A DNA stretch of 9,977 nt from Balneolales bacterium (GTDB lineage Bacteria > Bacteroidota > Rhodothermia > Balneolales > Natronogracilivirgulaceae). Positions 1 to 7,698 of this stretch are shown here, piece by piece. Position numbers and translations under genes: made by a program. How positions within the stretch are numbered: position 1 is the stretch's first letter; each line of letters begins with the position of its first letter. The notes beneath the pieces are model-generated. The model saw nothing but the letters and a program-made list of their open reading frames with translations, did no database searches and was not told where the DNA came from. The stretch is taken from assembly GCA_007127695.1 (NCBI GenBank), contig SKYW01000045.1:1-9977 (forward strand), read 5' to 3'.

Positions 1-75
1 CATTGGATAGCTGCTTTTCTTGAAAGCAACAAATGTGGAGATACAAAAACAGCTCCTCCAATCATACTGTTTTTG

Positions 76-118
76 AAAACCAGGTTACAGGGACAAAACC
101 TGGTTTTTCTTTTTTTTT
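76..118 (+). terminator. Strong rho-independent terminator (plus strand)
   Basis: A perfect 11-bp stem (arms 76-86 and 97-107, AAAACCAGGTT with its complement) encloses a 10-base loop and runs directly into a T tract at 104-118 broken by one C. The T tract is on the plus strand only, so this ends a rightward transcript from a gene left of the window. In the leftward direction the stem is followed by only four T residues and then CAAAAAC, so it would be a poor terminator for tkt. Confidence 0.85.
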
Positions 119-192
119 ATACTCAAACAGGCTACAAAAAAACAAATCCGGACTGTCGAATTTATTAAAATCATTTCACTTTAACGGTAACT

Positions 193-221
193 AATTTACA
201 TAAACCTTTTCCTGTTGTCAA
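193..221 (-). promoter_or_regulatory. Leftward sigma70-like promoter candidate
   Basis: On the minus strand a perfect TTGACA (216-221) is followed after exactly 17 bases by TAAATT (193-198), four of six matches to the -10 consensus. It would start a transcript near 186 going left, away from tkt, through the hairpin at 76-107. No gene that it would clearly serve is visible, and AT-rich sequence makes chance matches common. Confidence 0.3.
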
Positions 222-254
222 GTCTGATTTTTAAAAAAACAGAGACGTTGTCAT

Positions 255-294
255 CCCAACTCAAAAACGATTCCATATATCGTTTTGAGTTGGG
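255..294 (-). terminator. Long inverted repeat after tkt, probable operon terminator
   Basis: Arms at 255-271 and 279-294 pair over 16 bp with a single bulged A, around a 7-base loop. It begins about 20 bases after the tkt stop codon, where the terminator of the leftward operon is expected. The usual immediate T tract is missing: on the minus strand a run of seven T comes about 15 bases past the stem. It may act as a terminator, as a 3'-end stabilising structure, or both. The plus strand shows no T run after the stem. Confidence 0.6.
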
Positions 295-314
295 CTTTCC
301 CGGGAAGAAGCTTA

Positions 315-2327
315 TCAGGTGTGTTGCTGATCCAACAGTTTTTTACACTCTTCCACCACGCGCTCTACCGTAAAACCAAGTGCCTTCATGGCTTCACCCC
401 CCGGCGCCGATACGCCGAATTGTTCGAGCGATATGTTAATACCTCCAAGGCCGGTATACTTCTCCCAACCAAGTGCCACACCGGCTTCAATGGAAATCCG
501 ATTCATAATATTCGGAGGCAGAACCGATTCACGGTAGGAAGCTGGTTGCCGGTCGAAAATTTCATGGCATGCCATGTTAACCACTCTGGCCTGGACACCA
601 TCTTCAAGCAGTTGTTTCCGCGCACCAAGAGCAAGCTGAACTTCAGACCCGGTTGCTATGAGAATCAATTCGTCTTTCTCACTACCTGCCATGACATATC
701 CCCCCTTCGTAACCTCACTTGCCGGAACGATATCGCTTCTGTCAAAAATGGGTAGCCCTTGACGCGTGAGAATCAATGCGGTGGGACCATCCGTGCGTTC
801 CAGGGCCATTTTCCAGGCATGGGCTGTTTCATTGGCATCGGCCGGACGAATGACATTCAGATTGGGTATGGTCCGCAGTGACGGTATGTGCTCAACCGGC
901 TGATGGGTCGGACCGTCTTCGCCCAGGCCAATGCTGTCGTGCGTGAATACGTAAACCACCGGCACGCCCATCAAGGCGGCAAGCCGTATCGTCGGTCGCA
1001 TGTAATCAGAAAAAACAAGGAACGTACCTCCATACGGACGCAATCCACTCAATGCCATACCGTTCATTATGGCTCCCATGCCATGTTCACGAATGCCATA
1101 GCGGATGTAGCGACCGGAATAGTTATCCGCTGAGAAGTCCTGAAGCGTTTTCACCAGAGTGTTGTTGGATGGGGTCAGGTCCGCCGATCCCCCAATGATA
1201 AAGGGACTCTCTCCTACCACTTTCTCAAGTACTTTGCCAGAGGCTTGACGTGTGGCCATTTTGCCCGCATCTGGAGCGAATTCCGGTAGTACTTCATCCC
1301 AGTTAATATTCAACTCGCCTTTTTGAAAACCGGTAAATGCTTCATAAAGCTCCGGATATTTCTCCTTGTAAGCAGCAAGTCCATCCTCCCATTCTTTTTC
1401 CAGCTGCTGGCCCCTGGAAACTGATTTCTGGAACACTTCAAGGGCCTGATCAGGAATGAAAAAGGACTTTTCTGGATCGAAACCCAGGTTTCCCTTAGTC
1501 AGTTTCGCTTCCTCTTCTCCCAAAGCAGCACCATGGATACCAGCCGTATCCTGCTTGTTCGGACTGCCATATCCAATATTGGTTTTTGTTGCGATCAGGG
1601 ATGGTTTACCGCCATTGTTATCCAGGCAACTTGCGAGCGCCTTCGAAATGGAATCCAGGTCATTGCCATCGGCTTTCACCACATTCCAGCCATATGCTTC
1701 AAACCTTTTAGGCACATCTTCAGAGAAGGACAAATCCGTGCTTCCATCAATTGTTATGCCATTGTCATCATAAAAGTAGATCAGATTGTCCAGTTTCAGG
1801 TGTCCGGCAAGCGAGGCGGCTTCGCTCTGAACCCCTTCCATCAGGTCGCCGTCACTGACAATGGCATAGATTTTGTAATCAAATGGCTTAAAATCGCCCC
1901 GGTTGAAGTAGGATGCGAGATATTTTTGCGCCAATGCCATACCCACTCCGTTACCAAACCCCTGTCCCAGAGGACCGGTAGTTGTTTCCACGCCAGGGGT
2001 GTGGCCGTATTCCGGGTGACCGGGCGTCTTGCTGTTCAACTGGCGGAATTGCCGGATATCTTCCAGCGACAGGTCATACCCGGTAAGATGAAGCAGAGAG
2101 TAGAGCAGCATGGAGCCGTGTCCGGCCGAGAGTACAAAACGATCACGATTCAGCCATTGCGGATTTTTAGGATTGTGACGCAGATACCTGGTCCAGAGCA
2201 GATAGGAGAGCGGTGCCGTTCCCATGGGCATTCCGGGATGTCCGCAGGTTGCTTTTTCCACGGCATCGACAGACAAGGTTCTGATTGTATTAATACAAAG
2301 TGTGTCAAGGTCAATTCTGTTTTTCAT
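315..2327 (-). CDS. tkt: Transketolase
   Basis: Thiamine-diphosphate enzyme that moves two-carbon ketol units between sugar phosphates (xylulose-5-P, ribose-5-P, erythrose-4-P) in the cytoplasm. At 670 residues it has the full length of bacterial transketolases. Visible features in order: GHPG with His30; GHGSM with His70; GPLGQG at 118-123; the ThDP/metal motif starting DGDLMEG at 159-165; His265 in [14 protein letters not shown] near 381-388; the REH motif with the cofactor-activating Glu414; His463 and His475 in the [17 protein letters not shown] segment. All expected catalytic positions are present. The ATG at 2327 fits the family N-terminus; the leader has only a weak GAAG as ribosome site. 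It is the last gene of the cluster, 95 bp after pfp, and is followed by a long inverted repeat. With Gnd upstream it recycles pentose phosphates into hexose and triose phosphates. Confidence 0.97.
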   Translation of the reverse strand: MKNRIDLDTLCINTIRTLSVDAVEKATCGHPGMPMGTAPLSYLLWTRYLRHNPKNPQWLNRDRFVLSAGHGSMLLYSLLHLTGYDLSLEDIRQFRQLNSKTPGHPEYGHTPGVETTTGPLGQGFGNGVGMALAQKYLASYFNRGDFKPFDYKIYAIVSDGDLMEGVQSEAASLAGHLKLDNLIYFYDDNGITIDGSTDLSFSEDVPKRFEAYGWNVVKADGNDLDSISKALASCLDNNGGKPSLIATKTNIGYGSPNKQDTAGIHGAALGEEEAKLTKGNLGFDPEKSFFIPDQALEVFQKSVSRGQQLEKEWEDGLAAYKEKYPELYEAFTGFQKGELNINWDEVLPEFAPDAGKMATRQASGKVLEKVVGESPFIIGGSADLTPSNNTLVKTLQDFSADNYSGRYIRYGIREHGMGAIMNGMALSGLRPYGGTFLVFSDYMRPTIRLAALMGVPVVYVFTHDSIGLGEDGPTHQPVEHIPSLRTIPNLNVIRPADANETAHAWKMALERTDGPTALILTRQGLPIFDRSDIVPASEVTKGGYVMAGSEKDELILIATGSEVQLALGARKQLLEDGVQARVVNMACHEIFDRQPASYRESVLPPNIMNRISIEAGVALGWEKYTGLGGINISLEQFGVSAPGGEAMKALGFTVERVVEECKKLLDQQHT

Positions 2328-2422
2328 CTATTTACTTCAATTGTTTGATATTAATGGACATAGGACATTTTTTTCGCAACCCTGTTCGTGTCAATTCAAA
2401 CGAAACAAGACGGAAACCAATT

Positions 2423-3712
2423 TTATTTTGCATATTCCTGAGGAACATACGCCTTGCATTTCTTATCAGCAAATACCGGCTTGATTTTTGCAAAACGCTG
2501 TATACCATTGACAAGCGGCACACTGACCCAATCCTCCCCGATAAGAGGACGCGCATAACGGACAAAATCATCCGTCACGTCGCTGCGATCATCGGTAATC
2601 CAGTGTTCCGGGAATTCACGCTCGGAATTGGCGACCATGTCCAGCGGTACTTTATCGTAATCCACCATGTAAATGTCACCAGGTCGCCGAAGGATGGTGG
2701 CCATATAACCCGATCCCTCGTCTTTTGCCACCATAACGGCTTTTTGTCCGACCCGGTAAGCCTCCTCCAGGTCTACAGCCGAAGCGTAGATCATGTTGTG
2801 GCGCTGATCCGTACCGCTTACATTGACCCTTGCAGCGCCGCGCGCACCGATTCCCACTTCATTCAGATGGTTTACGAGCTTTTGTCCGACCGTGATCTTG
2901 CTGGCCGAGAACTGAGTGTGACCGAACGAATCCTTCGTCTCCCCAATATCTCCCATGGGAAATCCTTCGCTCACTACCACAATTGACCGACTATGCTTTT
3001 TCACATTGTCATTGACCCTGTCTGTGAGTTCATCCAGCGTGATATTGGATTCCTTCATGAAAATCTGCAGGGGCAGTTCCCGGTGCGGGTCAGCAAGCCT
3101 TACTGCAGCCGGTATGTAGCCGATTTTCCGGCCCATGACCTGGATGACCATCACGGGATCAGCCGGCGAGGAGCCCTTGTTCTCCTCGTTGGCATTCTGG
3201 ATGTTCAGCGCCCAGTACCGCGCCACACTGCCATATCCGGGAGTGTGGTCGATGAGCTTGAACTCCGAATCCCCGACGTCATTGTCGATGGTTTTCGGCA
3301 CGCCGGTACCGATCAGCTCAAGGCCTTTCTCCTGCGCCAGTTTGGCTACCTTGTTGGCTGTGTCCATCGAGTCGTTGCCACCGATGTAGAAAAAGTACCC
3401 GATGTTGTGGGCTTTGAGAACCTCCACCACCCGATTGAAATCGGCCTCCTGGTGCTCTTTGAGCTTGTAGCGGCAGGTGCCAATAGACCCGGCGGCCGGG
3501 GTCGTCCGCAGCAGGGCTATTTCGTCAGCCGGTTGTGCGGTCATGTTGATCAGTTCTTCTTTCAATACGCCCTCGATGCCATGATTGCCCGCATATACAG
3601 TACCGAACACATCCGGGAACTGCTTGCAGGTTTCGACTATGGCGCGCAGGGAGTTGTTGATCACCGGTGTGGGACCGCCTGATTGTGCAACAAGTACATT
3701 TTTGCTGTTCAT
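2423..3712 (-). CDS. pfp: PPi-dependent 6-phosphofructokinase
   Basis: Phosphofructokinase of 429 residues, interconverting fructose-6-P and fructose-1,6-bisphosphate, most likely with pyrophosphate. The N-terminal Rossmann-like start has AQSGGPTPVINNS (9-21). The donor-specificity motif reads GGNDS (111-115), with Asp where ATP enzymes have Gly, and the catalytic loop is PKTIDND (139-145), with Lys where ATP enzymes usually have Gly. Both substitutions are the classical marks of PPi use. Substrate-binding MGRK (193-196) and SEGFP (248-252) are intact. The first position of GGNDS is Asn instead of the common Asp, as in some PFK clades. The frame is open to an ATG at 3763, but that would overlap gnd; the ATG at 3712 is preceded by GGAGG with a 7-base spacer and places the family start correctly. 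The gap to gnd is 35 bp. Members of this type can also act on sedoheptulose-7-P, which would suit its neighbours tkt and gnd. PPi use is predicted, not shown. Confidence 0.93.
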   Translation of the reverse strand: MNSKNVLVAQSGGPTPVINNSLRAIVETCKQFPDVFGTVYAGNHGIEGVLKEELINMTAQPADEIALLRTTPAAGSIGTCRYKLKEHQEADFNRVVEVLKAHNIGYFFYIGGNDSMDTANKVAKLAQEKGLELIGTGVPKTIDNDVGDSEFKLIDHTPGYGSVARYWALNIQNANEENKGSSPADPVMVIQVMGRKIGYIPAAVRLADPHRELPLQIFMKESNITLDELTDRVNDNVKKHSRSIVVVSEGFPMGDIGETKDSFGHTQFSASKITVGQKLVNHLNEVGIGARGAARVNVSGTDQRHNMIYASAVDLEEAYRVGQKAVMVAKDEGSGYMATILRRPGDIYMVDYDKVPLDMVANSEREFPEHWITDDRSDVTDDFVRYARPLIGEDWVSVPLVNGIQRFAKIKPVFADKKCKAYVPQEYAK

Positions 3713-3719
3713 AAGTTTT

Positions 3720-3724
3720 CCTCC
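3720..3724 (-). promoter_or_regulatory. Ribosome binding site deciding the pfp start
   Basis: GGAGG on the minus strand, seven bases before the ATG at 3712. It favours this start over the in-frame ATG at 3763, which lies inside the end of gnd. Confidence 0.85.
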
Positions 3725-3747
3725 AGGATTATTCGTTTTTCCGGCGA

Positions 3748-5163
3748 CTAAATTTTCATCCATTCGGTGTGGAAGAAACCTTCCTTGTCTGTGCGCTCAT
3801 ACGTGTGCGCACCGAAATAATCGCGTTGCGCCTGCAGCAGATTGGCACCAAGGCGTGCGGACCGATAGGAATCATAGTAGCTCAGTGCAGAACTGAATGC
3901 AGGGATCGGGATTCCGAGTTTCGAGGCTGAAGCCACCACCTCCCTCCAAGGCATCTGTGCTTTTTGAATGGATTTGCTGAAATAGGGATCCAGCAGCAGG
4001 TTTTTCAGATCGGGATTATTGTCGTAGGCATTCTTGATATGCTGCAGAAAGTGGGCACGGATGATGCACCCCCCTCTCCATATCATGGAAATTTCTCCGA
4101 GTTTCAGATCCCAGCCATACTCGTCGCTTGCCGCCTGCATGAGCGCAAAACCTTGAGCGTAGGAACATATTTTGGATGCATAGAGTGCATCCCGGACCGC
4201 ATTTTTGAAGGTTTCTGCATCTCCATCAAAAGAACCGGCATCGGGTCCGGACAGAATCTTGGATGCTTCCACCCGCTCCTGCTTCAGGGATGAAATGATG
4301 CGTGCAAAAACGGCCTCTGCAATCGTGGGGGTGGATACGCCTGTATCCAGCGCCGCCCTTACCGTCCATTTGCCGGTGCCTTTTTGTCCGGCAGTATCCA
4401 GGATCACATCCACAAGGGGTTTGCCGGTATCGGCATCAGTCTTTCCAAGGATATCTGCGGTAATTTCGATGAGGTAGGAATCAAGATCCCCCGAATTCCA
4501 CTCATTGAATGTTTCATGCAGCTGCTGTGCATCCATGCCAAGCACATGCTTGAGCAGTATGTATGCTTCGGTGATCAGTTGCATGTCGCCATATTCGATC
4601 CCGTTGTGGACCATTTTCACAAAATGTCCAGCACCTGCCGTGCCAATATGCGTGCTGCATGGCTCGCCGTTTACCTGCGCGGAAATTTTTGTGAAGATCG
4701 GCTCTACAAGTTCGTAAGCCTTCTTTTGTCCGCCGGGCATGATGGATGGACCTTTGAGTGCGCCTTCTTCACCACCGCTGACACCTGTTCCGATGAACAA
4801 AATACCTTCGTTCTCGAGCCATTCCGATCTGCGCTCGGTATCCTGGTAATCGGAATTTCCTCCATCGATGATCAGATCGCCTTTGTCCAGAAGCGGTAAC
4901 AGCGATTCAATGGTCTTGTCCACCGGCTCACCGGCTTTTACCATGAGCATGATTTTCCGGGGGCTTTCCACCGCATTGACGAAATCTTCCAGCGTGTACG
5001 CCGGATAAATATTTTTGCCTTTTGCCTTGCTCGCGGCAAATTCCCTGGTTTTCCCTTCAGAACGGTTGTAAACCGCAACAGAGAAACCTTTCGATTCCAT
5101 ATTCAGCACGAGGTTTTCCCCCATGACAGCCAGTCCGATCAATCCAATATCATTCTTTTTCAT
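3748..5163 (-). CDS. gnd: 6-phosphogluconate dehydrogenase, decarboxylating
   Basis: Oxidises 6-phosphogluconate to ribulose-5-phosphate and CO2, probably with NADP+, in the oxidative pentose phosphate pathway. The 471-residue length is that of the standard dimeric bacterial enzyme. The N-terminal Rossmann fold has [12 protein letters not shown] (8-19) and the NRS segment after the second strand (33-35), typical of NADP-using enzymes. [18 protein letters not shown] spans 128-145. The catalytic segment holds Lys183, Asn187 and Glu190 in [10 protein letters not shown]. The C-terminal tail keeps Arg447 and His453 in [12 protein letters not shown], the residues that reach into the partner subunit. 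The ATG at 5163 is the family start but has no clear ribosome site (A/T-rich leader). No zwf or pgl is next to it, so its substrate may come from gluconate rather than glucose-6-P. The 202-bp spacer upstream holds a Fur-like palindrome and may contain a separate promoter. Confidence 0.97.
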   Translation of the reverse strand: MKKNDIGLIGLAVMGENLVLNMESKGFSVAVYNRSEGKTREFAASKAKGKNIYPAYTLEDFVNAVESPRKIMLMVKAGEPVDKTIESLLPLLDKGDLIIDGGNSDYQDTERRSEWLENEGILFIGTGVSGGEEGALKGPSIMPGGQKKAYELVEPIFTKISAQVNGEPCSTHIGTAGAGHFVKMVHNGIEYGDMQLITEAYILLKHVLGMDAQQLHETFNEWNSGDLDSYLIEITADILGKTDADTGKPLVDVILDTAGQKGTGKWTVRAALDTGVSTPTIAEAVFARIISSLKQERVEASKILSGPDAGSFDGDAETFKNAVRDALYASKICSYAQGFALMQAASDEYGWDLKLGEISMIWRGGCIIRAHFLQHIKNAYDNNPDLKNLLLDPYFSKSIQKAQMPWREVVASASKLGIPIPAFSSALSYYDSYRSARLGANLLQAQRDYFGAHTYERTDKEGFFHTEWMKI

Positions 5164-5206
5164 GTGTTTATAATTTTAGATTTCTAAGGTCACATAGAAT
5201 GTCCAT

Positions 5207-5225
5207 GACGATGATAATCATGCTC
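5207..5225. promoter_or_regulatory. Fur-box-like palindrome upstream of gnd
   Basis: The plus strand reads GACGATGATAATCATGCTC, matching 15 of 19 positions of the E. coli Fur consensus GATAATGATAATCATTATC, including the whole 11-base palindromic core (5211-5221). It is centred about 53 bases before the gnd start, in the largest spacer of the cluster. A metal-responsive repressor of the Fur family could bind here. No well-formed promoter was found overlapping it, which weakens the case. Confidence 0.4.
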
Positions 5226-5301
5226 CTGAGTGTCAGTAGATGGCTGTCATGTTCATTTCATTGTCCTAAATGTTTTGTTTTTCAGTTTTGTGTAAACAGC
5301 C

Positions 5302-5328
5302 TGCAGCTCTGATTTAAGGGCAGCTGCA
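5302..5328. repeat. Inverted repeat in the larA-like/gnd spacer
   Basis: Perfect 7-bp arms TGCAGCT (5302-5308) and AGCTGCA (5322-5328) around 13 bases, about 40 bases downstream of the LarA-like stop codon. On the minus strand no T tract follows, so it is not a normal terminator for the leftward transcript. On the plus strand it is followed by a T-rich run, but no rightward gene lies upstream. It may be a processing or stability hairpin or a regulator site. Confidence 0.35.
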
Positions 5329-5365
5329 TGTTTTTCTTTTTCTCATAAATAAAATTTCAACTGCG

Positions 5366-6625
5366 TCACTTCCCGGGCTTTTCATCCTTTAGACGGTACA
5401 GAATCTCCCCGGCTTTGGGCACATGCAGTATCCCCTCCTGCTCACGGTCACGGTAAGCGTCAATGTCGATGGAGGCCGGATCCATATAGCCCAAATTTAT
5501 CTTTCGGCAGCGTTCTTCCGGAATTGACGTGGCGAGAATTACATCGACATTCGGTATTTCCACTTCGTTTTCGTAGGTACCGCTGCCCTTGACATGGGTT
5601 GAATGCGCAAGCACACCTCGCGGAATATGCCCGAACTTGTCCATTTGTTTCATGAAGTAATCACGGACATGATACCCGATCTCGTCGATATGCTTGCCAT
5701 GGGTATAGGACACTTCGGTGATATGAGGAGCGTAAATAATCAGTTTTCCACCTTTCCGGATGACCGGTTCCAGTTTGTACATGCACTTACCTGCGGTCCA
5801 GACGTCTTCATACATGGGCGGTGCTACCGAGAGCACTTCCCTGAAGGGTTTGTCCACAAACCGGATATGCTCTTGTGCTGACAGATCAGCGGCACGATCC
5901 CAGGCCTCCTCCGGACTTCCGGCAAAGATGCCCTTCACCCCCTTTCCCTTTATCACCATGCTAAAACAGGTCTTGGGCAAATCGATTTTGGAAGCCGCAA
6001 GATCCACGACCTCGCGAATCGGCGTATACTTTGTGCCGATGACCTCGCGATTGGTGATCACCGCACCCAGCCAGTGGAAAAAGTTCAGGATCTCAGGGCC
6101 GGATATCCCTGGAAAGAAGTACTTGTTGCCACCGGAGAAACCAACAACTTCGTGTGGAAATGAGGGAGCGAGAACCATCAGGTGATCATAGTCATAAATC
6201 AGTTTGTTGATATGCACGGGCACGTCTTCTCCGAACAGGCCGCCCGATATTTTCTCAACCTCGGACTTGCTTATCCACCCGATTTCCCTGAGCTGGTTGG
6301 GATCATCCCAGCGGTGGTTGTACACCTTGTAGCGGGGTATTTCGCTGCCTGCACGGCCCAGTATGCGGTCTACGGCCTCATCGGACATGGGTTGATGGGT
6401 TCCCAGGGCGATTAGATAACTGAGTTCTCCGACCCGGGGGCCCAGCTGCTCATGCATCAATCTGTAAAATATGTGCAAGGGCATGGTACGGGTGCTGTCA
6501 GGAATGATGACAAGCACCTTCTTCCCGTCCACATCAATATTTGCCAGTGATTCAGCCATGAACCCGCTGAGCTCTTCTTCTGACAAATTATCCTGTAAGG
6601 ATATTTTTTGCTTTAGCATAGCCAT
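5366..6625 (-). CDS. LarA-superfamily nickel-pincer 2-hydroxyacid epimerase/racemase, possibly D-gluconate 2-epimerase
   Basis: Protein of 419 residues from the lactate racemase LarA superfamily (DUF2088 N-terminal domain), which uses the nickel-pincer nucleotide cofactor to move a hydride at the C2 of 2-hydroxyacids. The family residues align by eye: DSTR (Asp43, Arg46); GTHQP with His77; FPHEVVGFSGGNK with His158 and Lys168, the lysine that binds the pincer covalently in LarA; His184 in FFHW; Lys280. The spacings His158-Lys168 (10) and Lys168-His184 (16) equal those of LarA His174-Lys184-His200. Where LarA has the carboxylate-contacting Gln295 this protein seems to have Thr277, so the substrate is probably not lactate. 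Its position between hexuronate genes and gnd suggests mannonate/gluconate epimerisation, an activity reported in this superfamily. The cofactor genes larB, larC and larE are not in the window. The ATG at 6625 is chosen; 6619 is an alternative, and neither has a ribosome site. Family is sure, substrate is inferred. Confidence 0.85.
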   Translation of the reverse strand: MAMLKQKISLQDNLSEEELSGFMAESLANIDVDGKKVLVIIPDSTRTMPLHIFYRLMHEQLGPRVGELSYLIALGTHQPMSDEAVDRILGRAGSEIPRYKVYNHRWDDPNQLREIGWISKSEVEKISGGLFGEDVPVHINKLIYDYDHLMVLAPSFPHEVVGFSGGNKYFFPGISGPEILNFFHWLGAVITNREVIGTKYTPIREVVDLAASKIDLPKTCFSMVIKGKGVKGIFAGSPEEAWDRAADLSAQEHIRFVDKPFREVLSVAPPMYEDVWTAGKCMYKLEPVIRKGGKLIIYAPHITEVSYTHGKHIDEIGYHVRDYFMKQMDKFGHIPRGVLAHSTHVKGSGTYENEVEIPNVDVILATSIPEERCRKINLGYMDPASIDIDAYRDREQEGILHVPKAGEILYRLKDEKPGK

Positions 6626-6666
6626 TCAGATTTTTGGGTTGTATTCCCTTGCCTATTGATCAAATC

Positions 6667-6757
6667 TATCCGGGTACCGATAGTTGTGACGCCTGCGCAA
6701 ACGGATTCCATGTCGCAACACGGATACCCTTCGGTAGCCGTGCGTGGACTACAGTCC
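6667..6757. repeat. Cluster of inverted repeats in the leader of the larA-like gene
   Basis: Most of the 133-bp spacer between the HAD stop and the LarA-like start can fold. From the gene start outward: 6667-6682 (TATC/GATA arms plus two GC pairs around a bulge); 8-base arms 6683-6690 and 6712-6719 matching at 7 of 8; 6719-6742, a 10-bp stem with one mismatch and a 4-base loop; 6746-6757, the perfect palindrome GGACTACAGTCC right after the HAD stop. No T tract follows any of them in the leftward direction. Possible roles are processing, mRNA stability between cistrons, or a structured 5' leader. Confidence 0.5.
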
Positions 6758-6758
6758 G

Positions 6759-7658
6759 TCACTTTCTCTTCCATGGTGGTGTTTCCGGCAGATGGTCAAG
6801 GAACTCCGAAATCAGTTTCTCCTCGTAGCTGCCTGCATAATTCCCACTCATGAAAACATCAGCGGCCTCTTCATAAAAACGTTGCCACGAAACATCCTCT
6901 TCACCCGGCATAATGGGATAGAACAGGGCGTTGTTTGCCTTGGCCGCTTTCATGTCGCCGGGCGCGTCCCCGATCATAAGAATGCGATCATTCTTGTACT
7001 TGTTCACGGCAGCCAGTGACAGATGTTCCTTTTTTGATCCCATTTCCTGTCCGGCTATCACGCGCACAAAATGGTCGATCCTGTTTTCACTCCATTCCTT
7101 GTTCAATGCATCACCAGGTGTGGCGGATACCACCAGCATGTCGGCGAAGTCCTGCATCTTTCCAAGGCTTTGCACCACATAGGGAAACGGCGGGATACCC
7201 GACACCATCTCGTCGACGGTGCGGTTTACCGCATGGCTCCATTCCCGTGCCTGCAGAAGCTCTTCGGTCTCCCCTTTTTCGGCGATGTATTCGTCAAGCG
7301 AGGGGTTGCTCAATGGCCTTCCCGAATCGATGAATGCACGGATTTCCGGCAAGTCCGGAATCGAAATGTTACGTTTCAGGACATCGTCCCAGTCGCGAAG
7401 CAGATCCAGGCTCATGACCAGCGCAGGAAAACGGTTGATGCCACGCCAACGGGAGTAGAGGTTGACAAATTCCGCGGAATCCCGGGCGTATTTTGAGACC
7501 GCCTGAAGATTCCAGTATTTGATATTGTTTGGTATGAAGCACTCTTTATGCTTGATTTCCATGGTATCGAAGACGCAGCCATCGGAATCAATGCCGATGA
7601 AAAAATCTTTTTCCGGTTGCAGCTCTTCTAAAATTCTGTTTGGGCTATTGTTCTTCAT
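6759..7658 (-). CDS. HAD-superfamily hydrolase (phosphatase), substrate unknown
   Basis: Haloacid-dehalogenase-type hydrolase of 299 residues, with all four motifs: motif I GIDSDGCVFDT with nucleophile Asp24 and acid/base Asp26; motif II Ser178 in VVSATPGD; motif III Lys210 in SKKEH; motif IV GDAPGD (230-235) with acidic Asp231 and Asp235. A long, mostly helical insert (about 33-160) between motifs I and II is a C1-type cap, typical of phosphatases acting on small molecules. The frame is open back to 7769, but that would overlap uxaC; the ATG at 7658 puts motif I at the usual distance and leaves a 40-bp gap after uxaC. The leader is A-rich with no ribosome site. Co-linearity with uxaC suggests a role with hexuronate or sugar-acid phosphates, perhaps removal of a dead-end phosphate, but no substrate can be read from the sequence. 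A HAD phosphatase is not expected to replace the missing gluconokinase. Confidence 0.85.
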   Translation of the reverse strand: MKNNSPNRILEELQPEKDFFIGIDSDGCVFDTMEIKHKECFIPNNIKYWNLQAVSKYARDSAEFVNLYSRWRGINRFPALVMSLDLLRDWDDVLKRNISIPDLPEIRAFIDSGRPLSNPSLDEYIAEKGETEELLQAREWSHAVNRTVDEMVSGIPPFPYVVQSLGKMQDFADMLVVSATPGDALNKEWSENRIDHFVRVIAGQEMGSKKEHLSLAAVNKYKNDRILMIGDAPGDMKAAKANNALFYPIMPGEEDVSWQRFYEEAADVFMSGNYAGSYEEKLISEFLDHLPETPPWKRK

Positions 7659-7698
7659 CGTTATTCGGTTTACTATTTGTTCAGCAGCACAGGACCGC

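Larger units (their letters stand above)
1..314. other. Non-coding region beyond the 3' end of tkt
   Basis: No convincing gene lies in this AT-rich stretch. It contains a plus-strand intrinsic terminator (76-118), a leftward promoter-like sequence (193-221) and a long inverted repeat (255-294), listed separately. A plus-strand gene entering from the left could end at the in-frame stops at 8-10 or 19-21, which would suit the terminator, but too few codons are visible to support a call. On the minus strand an ATG at 63-65 opens a frame that runs off the left edge (21 codons), without a ribosome site in front of it; it is equally unsupported. Between roughly 120 and 190 there is only low-complexity AT-rich sequence. 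Confidence 0.6.

Noticed and set aside
2328..2422. TTGACA in the pfp-tkt spacer as a tkt promoter
   Set aside because: The -35 match is present on the minus strand, but no acceptable -10 sequence lies 16-18 bases downstream, so tkt is better read as part of the upstream transcript.
1533..3682. Long plus-strand open frames (1533-2348, 2300-2986, 2993-3682)
   Set aside because: They lie antisense to tkt and pfp, whose proteins match their families along the whole length. The antisense translations show no recognisable domains and arise from the codon composition of the real genes.
3713..3763. Extended N-terminus of the PFK starting at 3763
   Set aside because: It overlaps the end of gnd and contains the GGAGG ribosome site of the ATG at 3712, where the conserved PFK start begins.
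5603..7496. Plus-strand open frames over the larA-like and HAD genes
   Set aside because: They are antisense to genes with intact catalytic motifs. No domains or ribosome sites support them.
6759..7658. HAD protein as the missing gluconokinase step
   Set aside because: Its motifs are those of a phosphatase of the HAD family. It has no ATP-binding kinase signature, so it is not expected to phosphorylate gluconate.
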